Positions 24,120-32,942 of a DNA stretch of 64,000 nt are shown one piece after another. How positions within the stretch are numbered: position 1 is the stretch's first letter; each line of letters begins with the position of its first letter. The stretch is from Mycobacterium barrassiae. GTDB taxonomy: Bacteria > Actinomycetota > Actinomycetes > Mycobacteriales > Mycobacteriaceae. The stretch spans positions 701,535-765,534 of the forward strand of contig NZ_JACKUK010000023.1 in the NCBI RefSeq assembly GCF_025822765.1. The letters run 5' to 3'. A model generated the notes under the pieces. That model was given only the letters and a program-made list of their open reading frames with translations, did not search any database and was not told the origin of the DNA. A program made the translations under genes and the position numbers.

Positions 24120-24179
24120 CGGGAAGGGACGGAATTCCCCAATGTCGGCCCGGATTGAATGCATCCGAGCTAAGAAAAC

Positions 24180-25058
24180 ATGGTGACGATGGCACCTGAG
24201 GCGTTCACCACTCGCGGCCAGGGCGGCGTTCAGATCGTCGGCGACCGGATCGGCGACCCTGCCGCGCCTGCGGTGGTGTTCCTGCACGGGGGCGGCCAGA
24301 CCCGCAGGTCATGGGGCCGCGCCGCCGCCGCCGTGGCCGCGCGCGGCTGGCAGGCGATCACCCTCGACTTCCGTGGCCACGGCGAGTCCGACTGGTCCGC
24401 CGACGGGGACTATCGCGTCACTTCCTTCGCCCGCGATGTGCTCGAGGTGCTGCGTGAGCTTCCGCCGAAGCCGGTGTTGGTCGGCGCCTCGCTCGGCGGC
24501 TTCACCTCGATGCTGCTCGAGGGCGAACTCGTGCCGGGGACGGCGCGCGCAGTGGTACTCGTCGACATCGTTCCCGACATTGATGAGTCGGGCGCGTCGC
24601 GGATACACAACTTCATGTACGACCGGATGAAGTCGGGTTTCGATTCCCTGGACGAAGTCGCCGACATGATTCAGGAGTACAACCCTCACCGTCCGCGGCC
24701 CTCCGATCTGGACGGTCTTCGCGCGAACCTGCGTCACCGGGACGGTCGCTGGTACTGGCACTGGGACCCGAAGTTCATCGACGGCACGTCGGCGCTGCCG
24801 CCGATCGAGGTGACCGAGGTCGATCGCATGCACAAAGCCGTCCAGGCGATCCTCGACTCGGGCATTCCGATGCTGCTGGTGCGCGGCCAGATGAGCGACC
24901 TCGTCACTCAGGAACGAGCCGACGAGTTCCTCGCCAGATTCCCCGCCGTCGAATTCGTCGACGTGGGCGGCGCCGGCCACATGGTCGCCGGCGACCGCAA
25001 CGACCACTTCGCCGGAGCCGTCATGCAGTTCCTCGACCGGCACGCCGAGACTGCGTAG
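24180..25058 (+). CDS. Alpha/beta fold hydrolase, 292 aa
   Basis: This cytosolic hydrolase shows VVFLHGGGQTRRSW (oxyanion hole), TLDFRGHGESDWS, PVLVGASLGGFTSMLLEGE (Ser nucleophile in GASLGG), LLVRGQMSDLVTQE (acid region) and VGGAGHMVAGDRND (catalytic His). The RGHGxSD strand resembles epoxide-hydrolase and peroxidase-like members. It is convergent with the MmpL gene and separate from the two minus-strand hydrolases. ATG at 24189 is an alternative start. Confidence 0.87.
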   Translation: MVTMAPEAFTTRGQGGVQIVGDRIGDPAAPAVVFLHGGGQTRRSWGRAAAAVAARGWQAITLDFRGHGESDWSADGDYRVTSFARDVLEVLRELPPKPVLVGASLGGFTSMLLEGELVPGTARAVVLVDIVPDIDESGASRIHNFMYDRMKSGFDSLDEVADMIQEYNPHRPRPSDLDGLRANLRHRDGRWYWHWDPKFIDGTSALPPIEVTEVDRMHKAVQAILDSGIPMLLVRGQMSDLVTQERADEFLARFPAVEFVDVGGAGHMVAGDRNDHFAGAVMQFLDRHAETA

Positions 25059-25107
25059 AGCTCGCGAAAATCGCGGCGATCTCTAAGCAGTTTCGGCGAA
25101 AAGTAAG

Positions 25108-27963
25108 TTAGGCCGGCTGGTGCTCGTCGCGGTCGCCGAAGACCTTCTGCATCCGACGTCTGGACGCGGGCGTCTGCACCCGCTGCGGCCACCAGAACCA
25201 CCGGCCCATCAGCGCCGCGATCGAAGGCGTCATGAACGACCGCACGATCAACGTGTCGAAGAGGAGACCCAGTGCGATGGTGCTGCCGACTTGCGCGATG
25301 CTGAGCAGATCGCCGAACACGAACGACGCCATCGTCGCGGCGAAGACCAGGCCCGCCGACGTCACCACGGATCCGGATCCCGCCATCGCGCGGATGATGG
25401 CCGTCTTGAGCCCGTGATGAAGTTCTTCCTTGAACCGGGACACGAGCAGCAGGTTGTAGTCGGAACCGACTGCCAGCAACAGGATCACGGACATCACCAG
25501 CACGATCCAGTGCAGACGAATGCCGAGAATGTGTTGCCAGACGAGCACCGAAAGCCCGAAGGAGGTGCCCAGCGACAGCAGCACCGTGCCGACGATGACC
25601 GCTGCCGCCACGACGCTTCGCGTAATGAGCAGCATGATGATGAAAATCAGTGTGGCAGCGGACATCCCGGCGATGATCAGGTCGAAGTTGGACCCGTCGT
25701 GCATGTCCTTGTAGGTCGCTGCGGTACCACCCAGATAGATGGTGGATCCTTCGAGTGGCGTGCCCTTGATGGCTTCTTTGGCCGCCTGCTTGATCGCGTT
25801 GATCCGGGCAATACCTTCTGGGCTCGCCGGATCGCCCTCGTGCTCGATGATGAAGCGCACCGACTTGCCGTCGGGTGAGATGAAGTTCTTGATGCCGCGT
25901 TTGAAGTCCTCGTTCTCGAACACTTCCGGCGGCAGATAGAACGAGTCGTCGTTCATCGATTCGTCGAAGGCGTCGCCCATCGCGGACGAGTTCTCCTGCT
26001 GCGCCGCCATCTGATCCTGCATGCCCTTCTGCGAGGCATACATCGTCAGCATCATCGTCTTCATGGTCTTCATGGTCTGGATCTGCGCGGGCATCAGCGC
26101 GACCAGTTGCGGCATCAGCGAATCGAGATGTTCGAGATCGGGCAGCAGGGCCTCGATGTCGGCGGTCATGATGTCGACGCCGTCGAGGGTGTCGAAGATC
26201 GACCGGATCGAATAGCAGACCGGGATGTTGAAGCAGTGCGGTTCCCAGTAGAGGTAATTCCGCATCGGCCGGAAGAAGTCATCGAAGTTAGAAATATTGT
26301 CACGCAGCGCCGCGACGTCGACGGTCATCGCCTTGGTCTTGGCGACCATGCTGTGCGTGATGTCCGCCATCTGCTGCGTCAGCTCCGACATCCGCGTGAG
26401 CGTTTCGATGTTCTTCTGCATGGCGTCGGCCTGAACCAGCATGTCGGCCATCCGGTCCTGGTTGTACTTCTGGTTCAGCTGGTTCGTCGTGCCCTGCATG
26501 CTCAGCAGGAACGGAATGGTCGTGTGGTCGATGGGCTTGCCGTCGGGACGGGTGATCGTCTGTACCCGCGCGATGCCTGGCACTCGGAAGATCGCCTTGG
26601 CGATCTTGTTGATCACCAGGAAGTCCGCCGAGTTCCGCAGGTCGTGGTCGCTTTCGACCATCATCAGCTCGGGATTCATTCGGGCGCTGTCGAAATGCCG
26701 GTCGGCGGCGGCGTAGCCGATGTTCGCCGGAGTGTCATCCGGCATGAAGTGGCGTCCGTCGTAATCGGTCTTGTAGCCCGGCAGCGCGAGTAACCCGACC
26801 AACGCAAGAGCGCACGTGGCCACCAGAATCGGGCCTGGCCACCGCACGACGACCACACCGATCCGACGCCAACCCCGGGAGGCGATCGCGCGTTTGGGGT
26901 CGAACAGACCGAACCGGCCGCCGATGACGACCACCGCGGGGCCGAGCGTCAGTGCGGCCATGACCGCGACAAAGATGCCCACCGCGCACGGGATCGCCAT
27001 GGTCTGGAACCACGGCAGGCGGGTGAACTTGAGACACAGCAGCGCACCGGCGATGGTCAGGCCCGAGCCCAGCACCACGTGCGCAGTGCCGTGGAACATC
27101 GTGTAGTAGGCGGTTTCCCGGTCTTCGCCGGCGCCGCGGGCCTCCTGGTACCGGCCGATGAGAAAGATCGCGTAGTCGGTGCCCGCCGCGATCGCGATGA
27201 GCGTCAGCAGGCTGGTGGCGAACGTGGACAGCCCCATGACGCCGATGTCTCCGAGGAACGCGACGATGCCGCGGGACGACCCGAGCTCGATGAACACCAT
27301 CAGCAGGATCAAGATCGTCGTGGCGATCGAGCGGTAGACGATCAGCAGCATGATGAAAATGACGACGAGCGTCGCGAGGGTGGCCTTGGCCGCGCCCTTG
27401 TCGCCGGCGACCCGCTGGTCGGCGTTCATCGCCGCGCCGCCGGTCACGAACGCCTTCACGCCTGGCGGAGGAGGGTTCTTCTCGATGATCTCCCGCACAA
27501 CGGCGATGGACTCATTGGCCAGCGTCTCGCCCATGTTCCCGCGAAGGTAGAGCTGGACATAGGCGGCTTTGCCATCGTTGCTCTGGGCGCCCGCCGCGGT
27601 CAGCGGATCGCTCCAGAAGTCCGCGACGTGCTCGATGTGCTCGGGATCGTCCCGGAAGGCCTTGATCAAGTTGTCGTAATAGCGATGGGCCTCGTCGCCG
27701 AGGGGCTGCTCGCCCTCGAGGATGACCATGGCATTGCTGTCGGAGTCGAACTCCTCGAAGTTCTTACCGATGCGCTGCATGGCGATGAAGGCCGGTGCGT
27801 CGTGAGCGTTCATCGACACGCTGTTGGCCTCGCCCACCGCTTCCAGGGACGGCACGAAGAGGTTCGTCACGACGGTCAACGCCACCCAGCCGAGCACGAT
27901 CGGCACGGCGAGCACTCGGATGGCGTGAGCGATCTTAGATCGCTCGGTGGTGACAGAACTCAT
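25108..27963 (-). CDS. MmpL-family RND lipid/siderophore transporter
   Basis: This 951-residue transporter has the MmpL4/MmpL5-type architecture: TM1 near residue 20, a periplasmic loop, five helices, a long periplasmic/coiled-coil domain (about 420-720) and five more helices. The two proton-relay pairs are [15 protein letters not shown] (about 262) and [17 protein letters not shown] (about 834). The central [25 protein letters not shown] and the Met-rich coiled coil are typical of MmpLs that assemble with MmpS. No mmpS gene is adjacent, unlike the paralogue at 54733-57630. An AT-rich palindrome lies upstream at 28039-28048. Confidence 0.93.
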   Translation of the reverse strand: MSSVTTERSKIAHAIRVLAVPIVLGWVALTVVTNLFVPSLEAVGEANSVSMNAHDAPAFIAMQRIGKNFEEFDSDSNAMVILEGEQPLGDEAHRYYDNLIKAFRDDPEHIEHVADFWSDPLTAAGAQSNDGKAAYVQLYLRGNMGETLANESIAVVREIIEKNPPPPGVKAFVTGGAAMNADQRVAGDKGAAKATLATLVVIFIMLLIVYRSIATTILILLMVFIELGSSRGIVAFLGDIGVMGLSTFATSLLTLIAIAAGTDYAIFLIGRYQEARGAGEDRETAYYTMFHGTAHVVLGSGLTIAGALLCLKFTRLPWFQTMAIPCAVGIFVAVMAALTLGPAVVVIGGRFGLFDPKRAIASRGWRRIGVVVVRWPGPILVATCALALVGLLALPGYKTDYDGRHFMPDDTPANIGYAAADRHFDSARMNPELMMVESDHDLRNSADFLVINKIAKAIFRVPGIARVQTITRPDGKPIDHTTIPFLLSMQGTTNQLNQKYNQDRMADMLVQADAMQKNIETLTRMSELTQQMADITHSMVAKTKAMTVDVAALRDNISNFDDFFRPMRNYLYWEPHCFNIPVCYSIRSIFDTLDGVDIMTADIEALLPDLEHLDSLMPQLVALMPAQIQTMKTMKTMMLTMYASQKGMQDQMAAQQENSSAMGDAFDESMNDDSFYLPPEVFENEDFKRGIKNFISPDGKSVRFIIEHEGDPASPEGIARINAIKQAAKEAIKGTPLEGSTIYLGGTAATYKDMHDGSNFDLIIAGMSAATLIFIIMLLITRSVVAAAVIVGTVLLSLGTSFGLSVLVWQHILGIRLHWIVLVMSVILLLAVGSDYNLLLVSRFKEELHHGLKTAIIRAMAGSGSVVTSAGLVFAATMASFVFGDLLSIAQVGSTIALGLLFDTLIVRSFMTPSIAALMGRWFWWPQRVQTPASRRRMQKVFGDRDEHQPA

Positions 27964-28031
27964 CGTCGGACTATCGGCCCCTCACTGGCCCACAAGAAGC
28001 CGCGGCGTCACACGACTCGCACAACGCGACG

Positions 28032-28048
28032 TATATCGACATATATGT
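28032..28048. promoter_or_regulatory. AT-rich palindromes upstream of the solitary mmpL
   Basis: TATAT-CGAC-ATATA (28032-28045) and the perfect 10-bp palindrome ACATATATGT (28039-28048) overlap, about 70-85 bases before the MmpL start. Such AT-rich sequence is exceptional in this GC-rich region and is a candidate promoter/operator of the transporter. The gap 27964-28242 holds nothing else that I can identify. Confidence 0.45.
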
Positions 28049-28242
28049 AGCCCGTCAAACTGTCGCCTGTCAATTGCTACCGCAGCCGCCTGACGTGGCC
28101 GGCACAGCATCTTTCCAGGTAGCCGCAGCGGCGCTGCACGCCGGCAGGCAGTTGTTGGGATCGGTAGCCACCTCGGGTCGCTGTACTTGCCCCAGTGACG
28201 ACGCCAACCCGGCGGCGCCAGAGAAGCGAAAGGAACCCAAGA

Positions 28243-28506
28243 ATGAACATCGTGCCCACCCGCATCCAGGACCAGGTCAGCCACGTCGACCGCACGCTCA
28301 GCCTGGTCTACGGAATCCTGGCCGGCGTGACCGCGCTGTGGTCCATCTACCGCGTGTTCTGGCTCTTCTACTCGGCCGCGGTGTACTCGAGCTTCGGCTG
28401 GTTGGCCACCACCTTGATCTTCCCCCTCATCTGGTGGGGCATCGTCGCGGTCGGATCGGGTTGGGTGTCCGCCGTCTTCCTGCTCCGCTATGCCAAGCAA
28501 CCCTGA
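28243..28506 (+). CDS. Small two-helix membrane protein, unknown
   Basis: This 87-residue protein (MNIVPTRIQDQVSHVDRTLSLVYGILAG...) has two hydrophobic segments (about 22-45 and 53-78) separated by a short loop. It ends with a basic cytoplasmic tail (LLRYAKQP). The ATG is preceded by GCGAAAGGAACCCAAG, a clear ribosome site. No domain is recognised. It is divergent from the MmpL gene and ends just before a strong terminator. Confidence 0.7.
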   Translation: MNIVPTRIQDQVSHVDRTLSLVYGILAGVTALWSIYRVFWLFYSAAVYSSFGWLATTLIFPLIWWGIVAVGSGWVSAVFLLRYAKQP

Positions 28507-28524
28507 ATAGGTGGGTAACCGGGT

Positions 28525-28548
28525 GGGGCCGCAGTCACCTGCGGCCCC
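28525..28548. terminator. Intrinsic terminator hairpin
   Basis: GGGGCCGCAG-TCAC-CTGCGGCCCC is a perfect 10-bp stem with a 4-base loop, followed by TCTTCGGTGTGT. It lies between the stop of the small membrane protein (28506) and that of the convergent SDR (28564), so it can serve both strands. Confidence 0.85.
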
Positions 28549-28563
28549 TCTTCGGTGTGTGCG

Positions 28564-29577
28564 TCACCTGGACGCGGCGTCGACCTGTGGCTTATGACGG
28601 TCGCGGAAGAATCGGGCGGCCTCGACGATCGCCTCTGGAGTCGGCGAGGGATTCCAGCCGAGTTCGCGGACAGCCTTGGAGTGATCGAGCGGCGTCATGA
28701 TGTGCATGAGCCGGATGTTCAGCGGTGTCAACTGGCTGTCGCGTCGGCGGAGTCGGGCCAGCCAACTGTTGGGATAACTCACAGCCGACATCAGGCGTAT
28801 CGGTATGCGCCGCCGCGGCGATGGGACGCCGACGGCCCGGCAGCCGATCTCGTGGATCTCGCGGGTGCTCATGAACCGTTCGGAGACGATGTAGCGCTCG
28901 CCGGGCCGTCCCCGCTCCCCCGCGAGGATCATCGCGTCGGCGGCGTCCTTGATCCCGACCACCTCGGCTTCGTAGCCGTCGATGTAGAACGGCATCTTCC
29001 CGCGCACAGCCGCCGACAGCAGACCGCCGTGCGGGGTCGGCAGCCAGTCACCCGGGCCGTAGGTGTTCGAGACGCACATCGCGACGGCGGGCAAGCCCTT
29101 CTCGGCGTGGTAGCGCAGCACCATCTCCTCTGCGACGACTCGGCTGCGGATGTAGTCGCCTCCGAGGTCGAGCCAGTTGTGTGCGGTGCCCTCGTCGGCG
29201 AGGCCGTCCGTGGAGCGGCCGATGGTCCCGATGGAACTGGTGAAGACGAAGCGGTCGAGGTCGGCGTGCACGGCTACGTCGAGGACCGCGCGCAATCCGT
29301 CAACGTTGGTGCGCCACATCGGGGTTGGGTCGAGTAACCACGGCCGCGCGTCGACGACGCAGTAGTACACCACGTCGCAGCCGTGCATCGCCGCTCGCAC
29401 ACTCGACTCGTCGAAGATGTCGCCGCGGTGGATCTCGACGGCCAATCCGTCGATACCTCGCGTCGAACTGGTGTCGCGGATGAGCACCCGTACGTCCTCG
29501 CCACGCGAGACGAGTTGTTTCGTGACGTGTGACCCCAGGAATCCGCTGGCGCCGATGACGAGTTTCTTCGATGCCAT
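28564..29577 (-). CDS. NAD-dependent epimerase/dehydratase (extended SDR) with YxxxR
   Basis: This 337-residue extended SDR begins KKLVIGASGFLGSHVTKQLVSRGEDVRVLIRDTSST, with a clear GxxGxxG, and resembles dihydroflavonol-4-reductase/3-beta-HSD-like members. FTSSIGTIG supplies the Ser. The catalytic YxxxK is altered: the aligned segment is DYIRSRVVAEEM, so the Lys that lowers the Tyr pKa is Arg. This may change or weaken activity. No signal peptide. Its stop faces the terminator at 28525-28548; phoU is divergent 100 bases away. Confidence 0.87.
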   Translation of the reverse strand: MASKKLVIGASGFLGSHVTKQLVSRGEDVRVLIRDTSSTRGIDGLAVEIHRGDIFDESSVRAAMHGCDVVYYCVVDARPWLLDPTPMWRTNVDGLRAVLDVAVHADLDRFVFTSSIGTIGRSTDGLADEGTAHNWLDLGGDYIRSRVVAEEMVLRYHAEKGLPAVAMCVSNTYGPGDWLPTPHGGLLSAAVRGKMPFYIDGYEAEVVGIKDAADAMILAGERGRPGERYIVSERFMSTREIHEIGCRAVGVPSPRRRIPIRLMSAVSYPNSWLARLRRRDSQLTPLNIRLMHIMTPLDHSKAVRELGWNPSPTPEAIVEAARFFRDRHKPQVDAASR

Positions 29578-29665
29578 TGTCCGCCTGTCTCAGATGGTCG
29601 TCCGCTCCGACGCAGTGATGCTAGCGAGCGCGAGTCGGGGGTGTTCTTGGCGACCAGCCGCCACC

Positions 29666-29671
29666 TAAGCT
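29666..29671 (+). promoter_or_regulatory. -10 box giving a leaderless phoU transcript
   Basis: TAAGCT (29666-29671) matches the TANNNT -10 pattern and ends exactly six bases before the GTG start of phoU, the same spacing as at the R2lox gene. No Shine-Dalgarno is visible, so a leaderless mRNA is predicted. The -35 is weak. Confidence 0.4.
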
Positions 29672-29677
29672 CTATCC

Positions 29678-30319
29678 GTGCGTAACGCATTCCATCAGCA
29701 GCTCGACGACCTGATCGCCGGCATCGCCGAAATGTGCGGTGCCGCCGGTGAGGCGATGGAATCCGCGACCCAGGCGCTGCTTCAGGCCGATCTGGTGCTG
29801 GCCGAGCAGGTGATCACCAACCACGACCTCATCGTGCAGAAAGCCCGCAAGACCGAGGAGCAGGCGCTCACAGTACTCGCTCTGCAGGCTCCGGTCGCTG
29901 GGGATTTACGCGCCGTGGTCAGCGCTTTGAAGAACATCGCCGACGTCGACCGGATGGCTGCGCTGGCGCTGCACGTCGCCAAGCTCACCCGTAGACGTCA
30001 CCCGGAACACGTGCTCCCCGAGGAAGTCAACGGCTACTTCACCGAAATGGGCCGTATCGCAGTCGATATGGGAAGCAACGTCAAACAGGTGGTGCTGTCC
30101 AAGGATGCCCACCGGGCAGAGCAACTCGCCGACGACGACGACGATATGGACAACCTGCACCGCCACCTGTTCTCGGTACTGATGAACCGGGAGTGGCGGC
30201 ACGGCGTTGCCGCGGCCGTGGATGTCACCCTTTTAGGCCGCTATTACGAGCGGTTCGCTGATCACGCCGTCGAGATCGGTCGCCGGGTCATCTTCTCGGC
30301 CACCGGCGAATCGGTCTGA
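29678..30319 (+). CDS. phoU: PhoU, phosphate transport system regulator
   Basis: This 213-residue helical protein has the two PhoU three-helix repeats. Repeat 1 ends [35 protein letters not shown], and repeat 2 ends [22 protein letters not shown]. Both carry the ExxxD/DxxD-type metal-binding positions of the family. PhoU links the Pst transporter to the PhoR kinase and shuts off the Pho response when phosphate is plentiful. Here no pst or phoR gene is adjacent, so it acts in trans; mycobacteria usually have two PhoU paralogues. GTG start, likely leaderless. Confidence 0.93.
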   Translation: MRNAFHQQLDDLIAGIAEMCGAAGEAMESATQALLQADLVLAEQVITNHDLIVQKARKTEEQALTVLALQAPVAGDLRAVVSALKNIADVDRMAALALHVAKLTRRRHPEHVLPEEVNGYFTEMGRIAVDMGSNVKQVVLSKDAHRAEQLADDDDDMDNLHRHLFSVLMNREWRHGVAAAVDVTLLGRYYERFADHAVEIGRRVIFSATGESV

Positions 30320-30336
30320 GCGCTGCGCTCAGACCG
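30312..30336. terminator. Bidirectional terminator hairpin at phoU 3' end
   Basis: CGGTCTGAGCG-CTG-CGCTCAGACCG is an 11-bp perfect stem with a 3-base loop. It contains the phoU stop codon (30317-30319) and the stop of the convergent YwaF-type gene (30329-30331), so it ends both transcripts. Confidence 0.8.
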
Positions 30337-31063
30337 TCGCTGGGCGTTCCTGCGCCCGCCGCCGTATCCGTTCCCACGGCCACGTGATCAAAGCCCAGAC
30401 GATGAGCACGATGGCCACCTCGACGAGCAGGTACACCGGCCACGGCCCCAGGAAGTCCAGCACTGATGCGGTGGGCGGTTTGCCGTTGAGATAGCCGTAG
30501 TTGGTGCCGACGATCGCGTTGAACGTGAACGTGAAGGCGCCCCACACCAACGTGGCGATGACCGCGAAGCGGTAGTCGCGCCAGCTTGGGCGCATCCCGC
30601 GTCCCCACGTCAGGTAGATGGCCGCCCACACGACGAGCACGTGCAGCGCGAAGAAGGTGACGAAGAGGTGGTGCGGGAAGTCCGGTGAGCCTTCTTCCGG
30701 TGTGCCGACGTCCGGTGTGATCAATGCCTGCGAGCTGAGCACCAGGCACCAGTAGTAGGTCAGCACAAACGCCCAATGTCGTTGGGTCCAAAGCGCGTAG
30801 ACCGCAACGAGTTCGGCGACATCACACAGCTGCAACGGAATCGATGTCTCGGCGGCCGGTTTGATCAGTTTGTAGGTCAACGCCACCAGGAACATCGCCA
30901 GGATGACAATCGCAAAGGCCCGGCTGAAGATTCGGGCCTGCGATTCGGTCTGCCGTCGTCCGCCCCAGATCAGCAGCGCCGCGCCGATCGCGAACACGGT
31001 GAGGACCACCAGATGCGACGGCCCGTAGGCCGTGAATTCCCGCTGTGCTGCCATCAGCTCCAT
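30329..31063 (-). CDS. TIGR02206/YwaF-type integral membrane protein
   Basis: This 244-residue protein has about six or seven membrane helices. The start FTAYGPSHLVVLTVFAIGAALLIW and the middle IPLQLCDVAELVAVYALWTQRHW, SSQALITPDVG and FPHHLFVTFFALHVLVVW follow the YwaF/TIGR02206 pattern, in which buried charged and polar residues in the second and third helices are conserved. The function of the family is unknown. The CDS may begin at 31063 or at the ATG at 31054. Confidence 0.8.
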   Translation of the reverse strand: MELMAAQREFTAYGPSHLVVLTVFAIGAALLIWGGRRQTESQARIFSRAFAIVILAMFLVALTYKLIKPAAETSIPLQLCDVAELVAVYALWTQRHWAFVLTYYWCLVLSSQALITPDVGTPEEGSPDFPHHLFVTFFALHVLVVWAAIYLTWGRGMRPSWRDYRFAVIATLVWGAFTFTFNAIVGTNYGYLNGKPPTASVLDFLGPWPVYLLVEVAIVLIVWALITWPWERIRRRAQERPATV

Positions 31064-31214
31064 GGGGCCCCCTGTTTTGTAGAAACCCTATTGCCTCAGG
31101 CGCGTCACGGCTCGACTTGGCGCAGATCGCTTCCGCAGGTTTGCAGCTAGCCGGTACCTCGACCGCCCGACAGCCTGGATGACTCCGACGCCGGGATCGA
31201 CGAGGTTCATTGGC

Positions 31215-32099
31215 ATGGACTTCATCGGATCACGCCGCTGGGTGATGCGCCTTTGCGCGCTCGTCGGTGTGGGCGCCGCCATCGCCATGGTGGCCGTCGC
31301 GTGCGCCGCCCCACAACCGCACACACCGGCGTCGGGGACGTCTGCCCTCAGCGCGCCGACGGCGCCGGCGCCGGACGCGGTGAAACCCACGGTCGTGTTG
31401 GTTCACGGCGCGTGGGCCGATGCGTCCAGCTGGGACGGTGAAGTCACGGCGTTGCAGATTAAGGGCCACGACGTCCGGGCGATCGCCAATCCGCTGGAGA
31501 ATCTCACCACCGACGCCGAATACGTCTCGAACTTCCTGAAGTCGATCAGCGGGCCCATCGTGTTGGTCGGCCATTCCTATGGCGGGTCGGTGATCACCAA
31601 TGCGGCAGCAGGTATCCCGAACGTCAAGGCGCTCGTCTACGTCGATGCCGCCGCGCCCGATGTGGGCGAGACCAACGGCTCGCTGAGTGGCTCGGACTCG
31701 GTGCTCAAGCACACGCCCGAAAGCGAACTATTCGACAAGCTCCCCTACCCCGGCGCGCCCACCGGAGCCGTCGACCTCTACCTCAAGAAGGACATCTTCC
31801 TGCACAACTTCGCCAACGATCTGCCGACCGATGAAGCGACCCGCCTGTGGGCGACCCAGCGCGCGGCATCGAGTGCTGCATTCGAAACACCGTCGAAGGC
31901 GGCGGCGTGGAAGACGATCCCCTCCTGGTACTTCATCAGCAGCGGCGACCAGATCATCACCCCGACTTCGGAGAAGGCCATGGCCGAACGGGCGCACTCG
32001 CACGTCACGGTCTTCGACGGCGGCTCACACCTCACGCTGATCTCCCACCCCGACGCGGTGACAGACGTCATCGAGGAGGCCATCGCCTCCGTGCACTGA
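31215..32099 (+). CDS. Exported, possibly lipidated alpha/beta hydrolase
   Basis: This 294-residue hydrolase starts with a signal (RRWVMRLCALVGVGAAIAMVAVACAAP). The AVAC could serve as a lipobox although Ala stands at -3 where Leu is usual. The enzyme domain has VVLVHGAWADASSW, PIVLVGHSYGGSVITNAA (Ser nucleophile), YFISSGDQIITP (acid) and FDGGSHLTLISHPD (His). This is the salicylate-esterase/HNL-like branch that includes pyrethroid-type esterases. ATG at 31215 follows CGAGG. It ends 17 bases before the convergent TetR gene. Confidence 0.85.
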   Translation: MDFIGSRRWVMRLCALVGVGAAIAMVAVACAAPQPHTPASGTSALSAPTAPAPDAVKPTVVLVHGAWADASSWDGEVTALQIKGHDVRAIANPLENLTTDAEYVSNFLKSISGPIVLVGHSYGGSVITNAAAGIPNVKALVYVDAAAPDVGETNGSLSGSDSVLKHTPESELFDKLPYPGAPTGAVDLYLKKDIFLHNFANDLPTDEATRLWATQRAASSAAFETPSKAAAWKTIPSWYFISSGDQIITPTSEKAMAERAHSHVTVFDGGSHLTLISHPDAVTDVIEEAIASVH

Positions 32100-32116
32100 C
32101 CTCCTCGCCGGACGGT

Positions 32117-32695
32117 CTATGTCAGCGGCGCGGTTGCGGCGTCAAGCAGCGTTCGCGCCAACCATTCGACTCGGTCGACAGCCTCATCAATCGTCAACGA
32201 CCCGGTCAGCACCGCCGCCAGCGCGCTCGACAGCGCCGCATTCACTCCGAAGCTCACGTTCGGGACACGTTCTGGCTCAATGCCTTCGAGCAAACGATCG
32301 AACAGCTCGGCGTTGGTTCGGGCCATGTGGTCGATGCCCGTCCTGATCTCGGGATCCTTGGAGGTCATCGCCTGCAACATCAACGCGGTCATGTTCGGAT
32401 GACGGTGGAAGGCGCGCTGCGCGCGCTGCAGGTAGTCAAGTGTCGCCGGTAGTGGCCCACTACCTTTGGCACCGCTCGCCGCCACGACCCGACGCGTCAA
32501 CCGCTTCTGCCAATCCTCCAGCGCCGCGGCCAGCAGGTGTTCCTTCGAGTTGAAGTACCGGTACACGGTGCCCAGCGCCACCCCGGACCGCTGAGCCACG
32601 TCGCGCATCTGAACAGCATCGGCGCCGACCTCGTTGATCAGGGCGATGACCGCCTCGACGATCTTCGCCCGGCGCGCCAACTGCGCGCTGGTCAT
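32117..32695 (-). CDS. TetR family regulator, KstR-like
   Basis: This 192-residue repressor has the N-terminal helix-turn-helix AKIVEAVIALINEVGADAVQMRDVAQRSGVALGTVYRYFNSKEHLLAAAL. The segment AVQMRDVA..VALGTVYRYF is very close to KstR, the cholesterol-catabolism repressor, suggesting a CoA-thioester ligand. It is divergent from the amidohydrolase-FadE operon, which it probably controls. Palindromes lie in the shared 247-base promoter region (32787-32826 and 32872-32886). Confidence 0.88.
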   Translation of the reverse strand: MTSAQLARRAKIVEAVIALINEVGADAVQMRDVAQRSGVALGTVYRYFNSKEHLLAAALEDWQKRLTRRVVAASGAKGSGPLPATLDYLQRAQRAFHRHPNMTALMLQAMTSKDPEIRTGIDHMARTNAELFDRLLEGIEPERVPNVSFGVNAALSSALAAVLTGSLTIDEAVDRVEWLARTLLDAATAPLT

Positions 32696-32786
32696 ATCGG
32701 CTGTCGACAGGACATCGCCCTCAACGCGCTCCGCGATCCTGGCTATGACGATGCGCCTTTCACTCGCTGCATTTCATAACGTCGTT

Positions 32787-32826
32787 CTAGCTGCTCGCCG
32801 CGATCATATCCCATATCAGCAGCTAG
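32787..32826. promoter_or_regulatory. Widely spaced inverted repeat in the TetR/amidohydrolase promoter region
   Basis: CTAGCTGCT (32787-32795) and AGCAGCTAG (32818-32826) are perfect 9-base arms with a 22-base spacer holding AT-rich ATCATATCCCATATCA. It lies about 92-131 bases upstream of the TetR start and may overlap that gene's promoter. It could be an operator or a cruciform. Confidence 0.4.
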
Positions 32827-32871
32827 CGGCCCCCCATTTCGTGAAGCGCGCTCCGTCTGCTTGACTCTAAA

Positions 32872-32886
32872 TAGAACCTTGTTTCA
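32872..32886 (+). promoter_or_regulatory. KstR-box-like half-sites before the amidohydrolase operon
   Basis: TAGAAC-CTT-GTTTCA resembles the KstR operator (TNNAACNNGTTNNA) but has a three-base instead of a two-base spacer and an imperfect right arm. It is 57 bases upstream of the amidohydrolase start. Since the divergent regulator is KstR-like, this is the best candidate for its operator. Confidence 0.45.
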
Positions 32887-32942
32887 AAATGGAAGCGAGA
32901 GCCGTGGCACTTTCGCCGCGGTTGAGCCGATCGGAGGAATCA

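Noticed and set aside
25059-25107. Terminator between the hydrolase and MmpL genes
   Set aside because: Only a 4-bp CGCG stem is visible, too weak to claim.
28074-28242. Small RNA or riboswitch in the gap before the 87-aa membrane protein
   Set aside because: It is GC-rich sequence with only weak pairing and no known riboswitch motif; it could be an ordinary leader.
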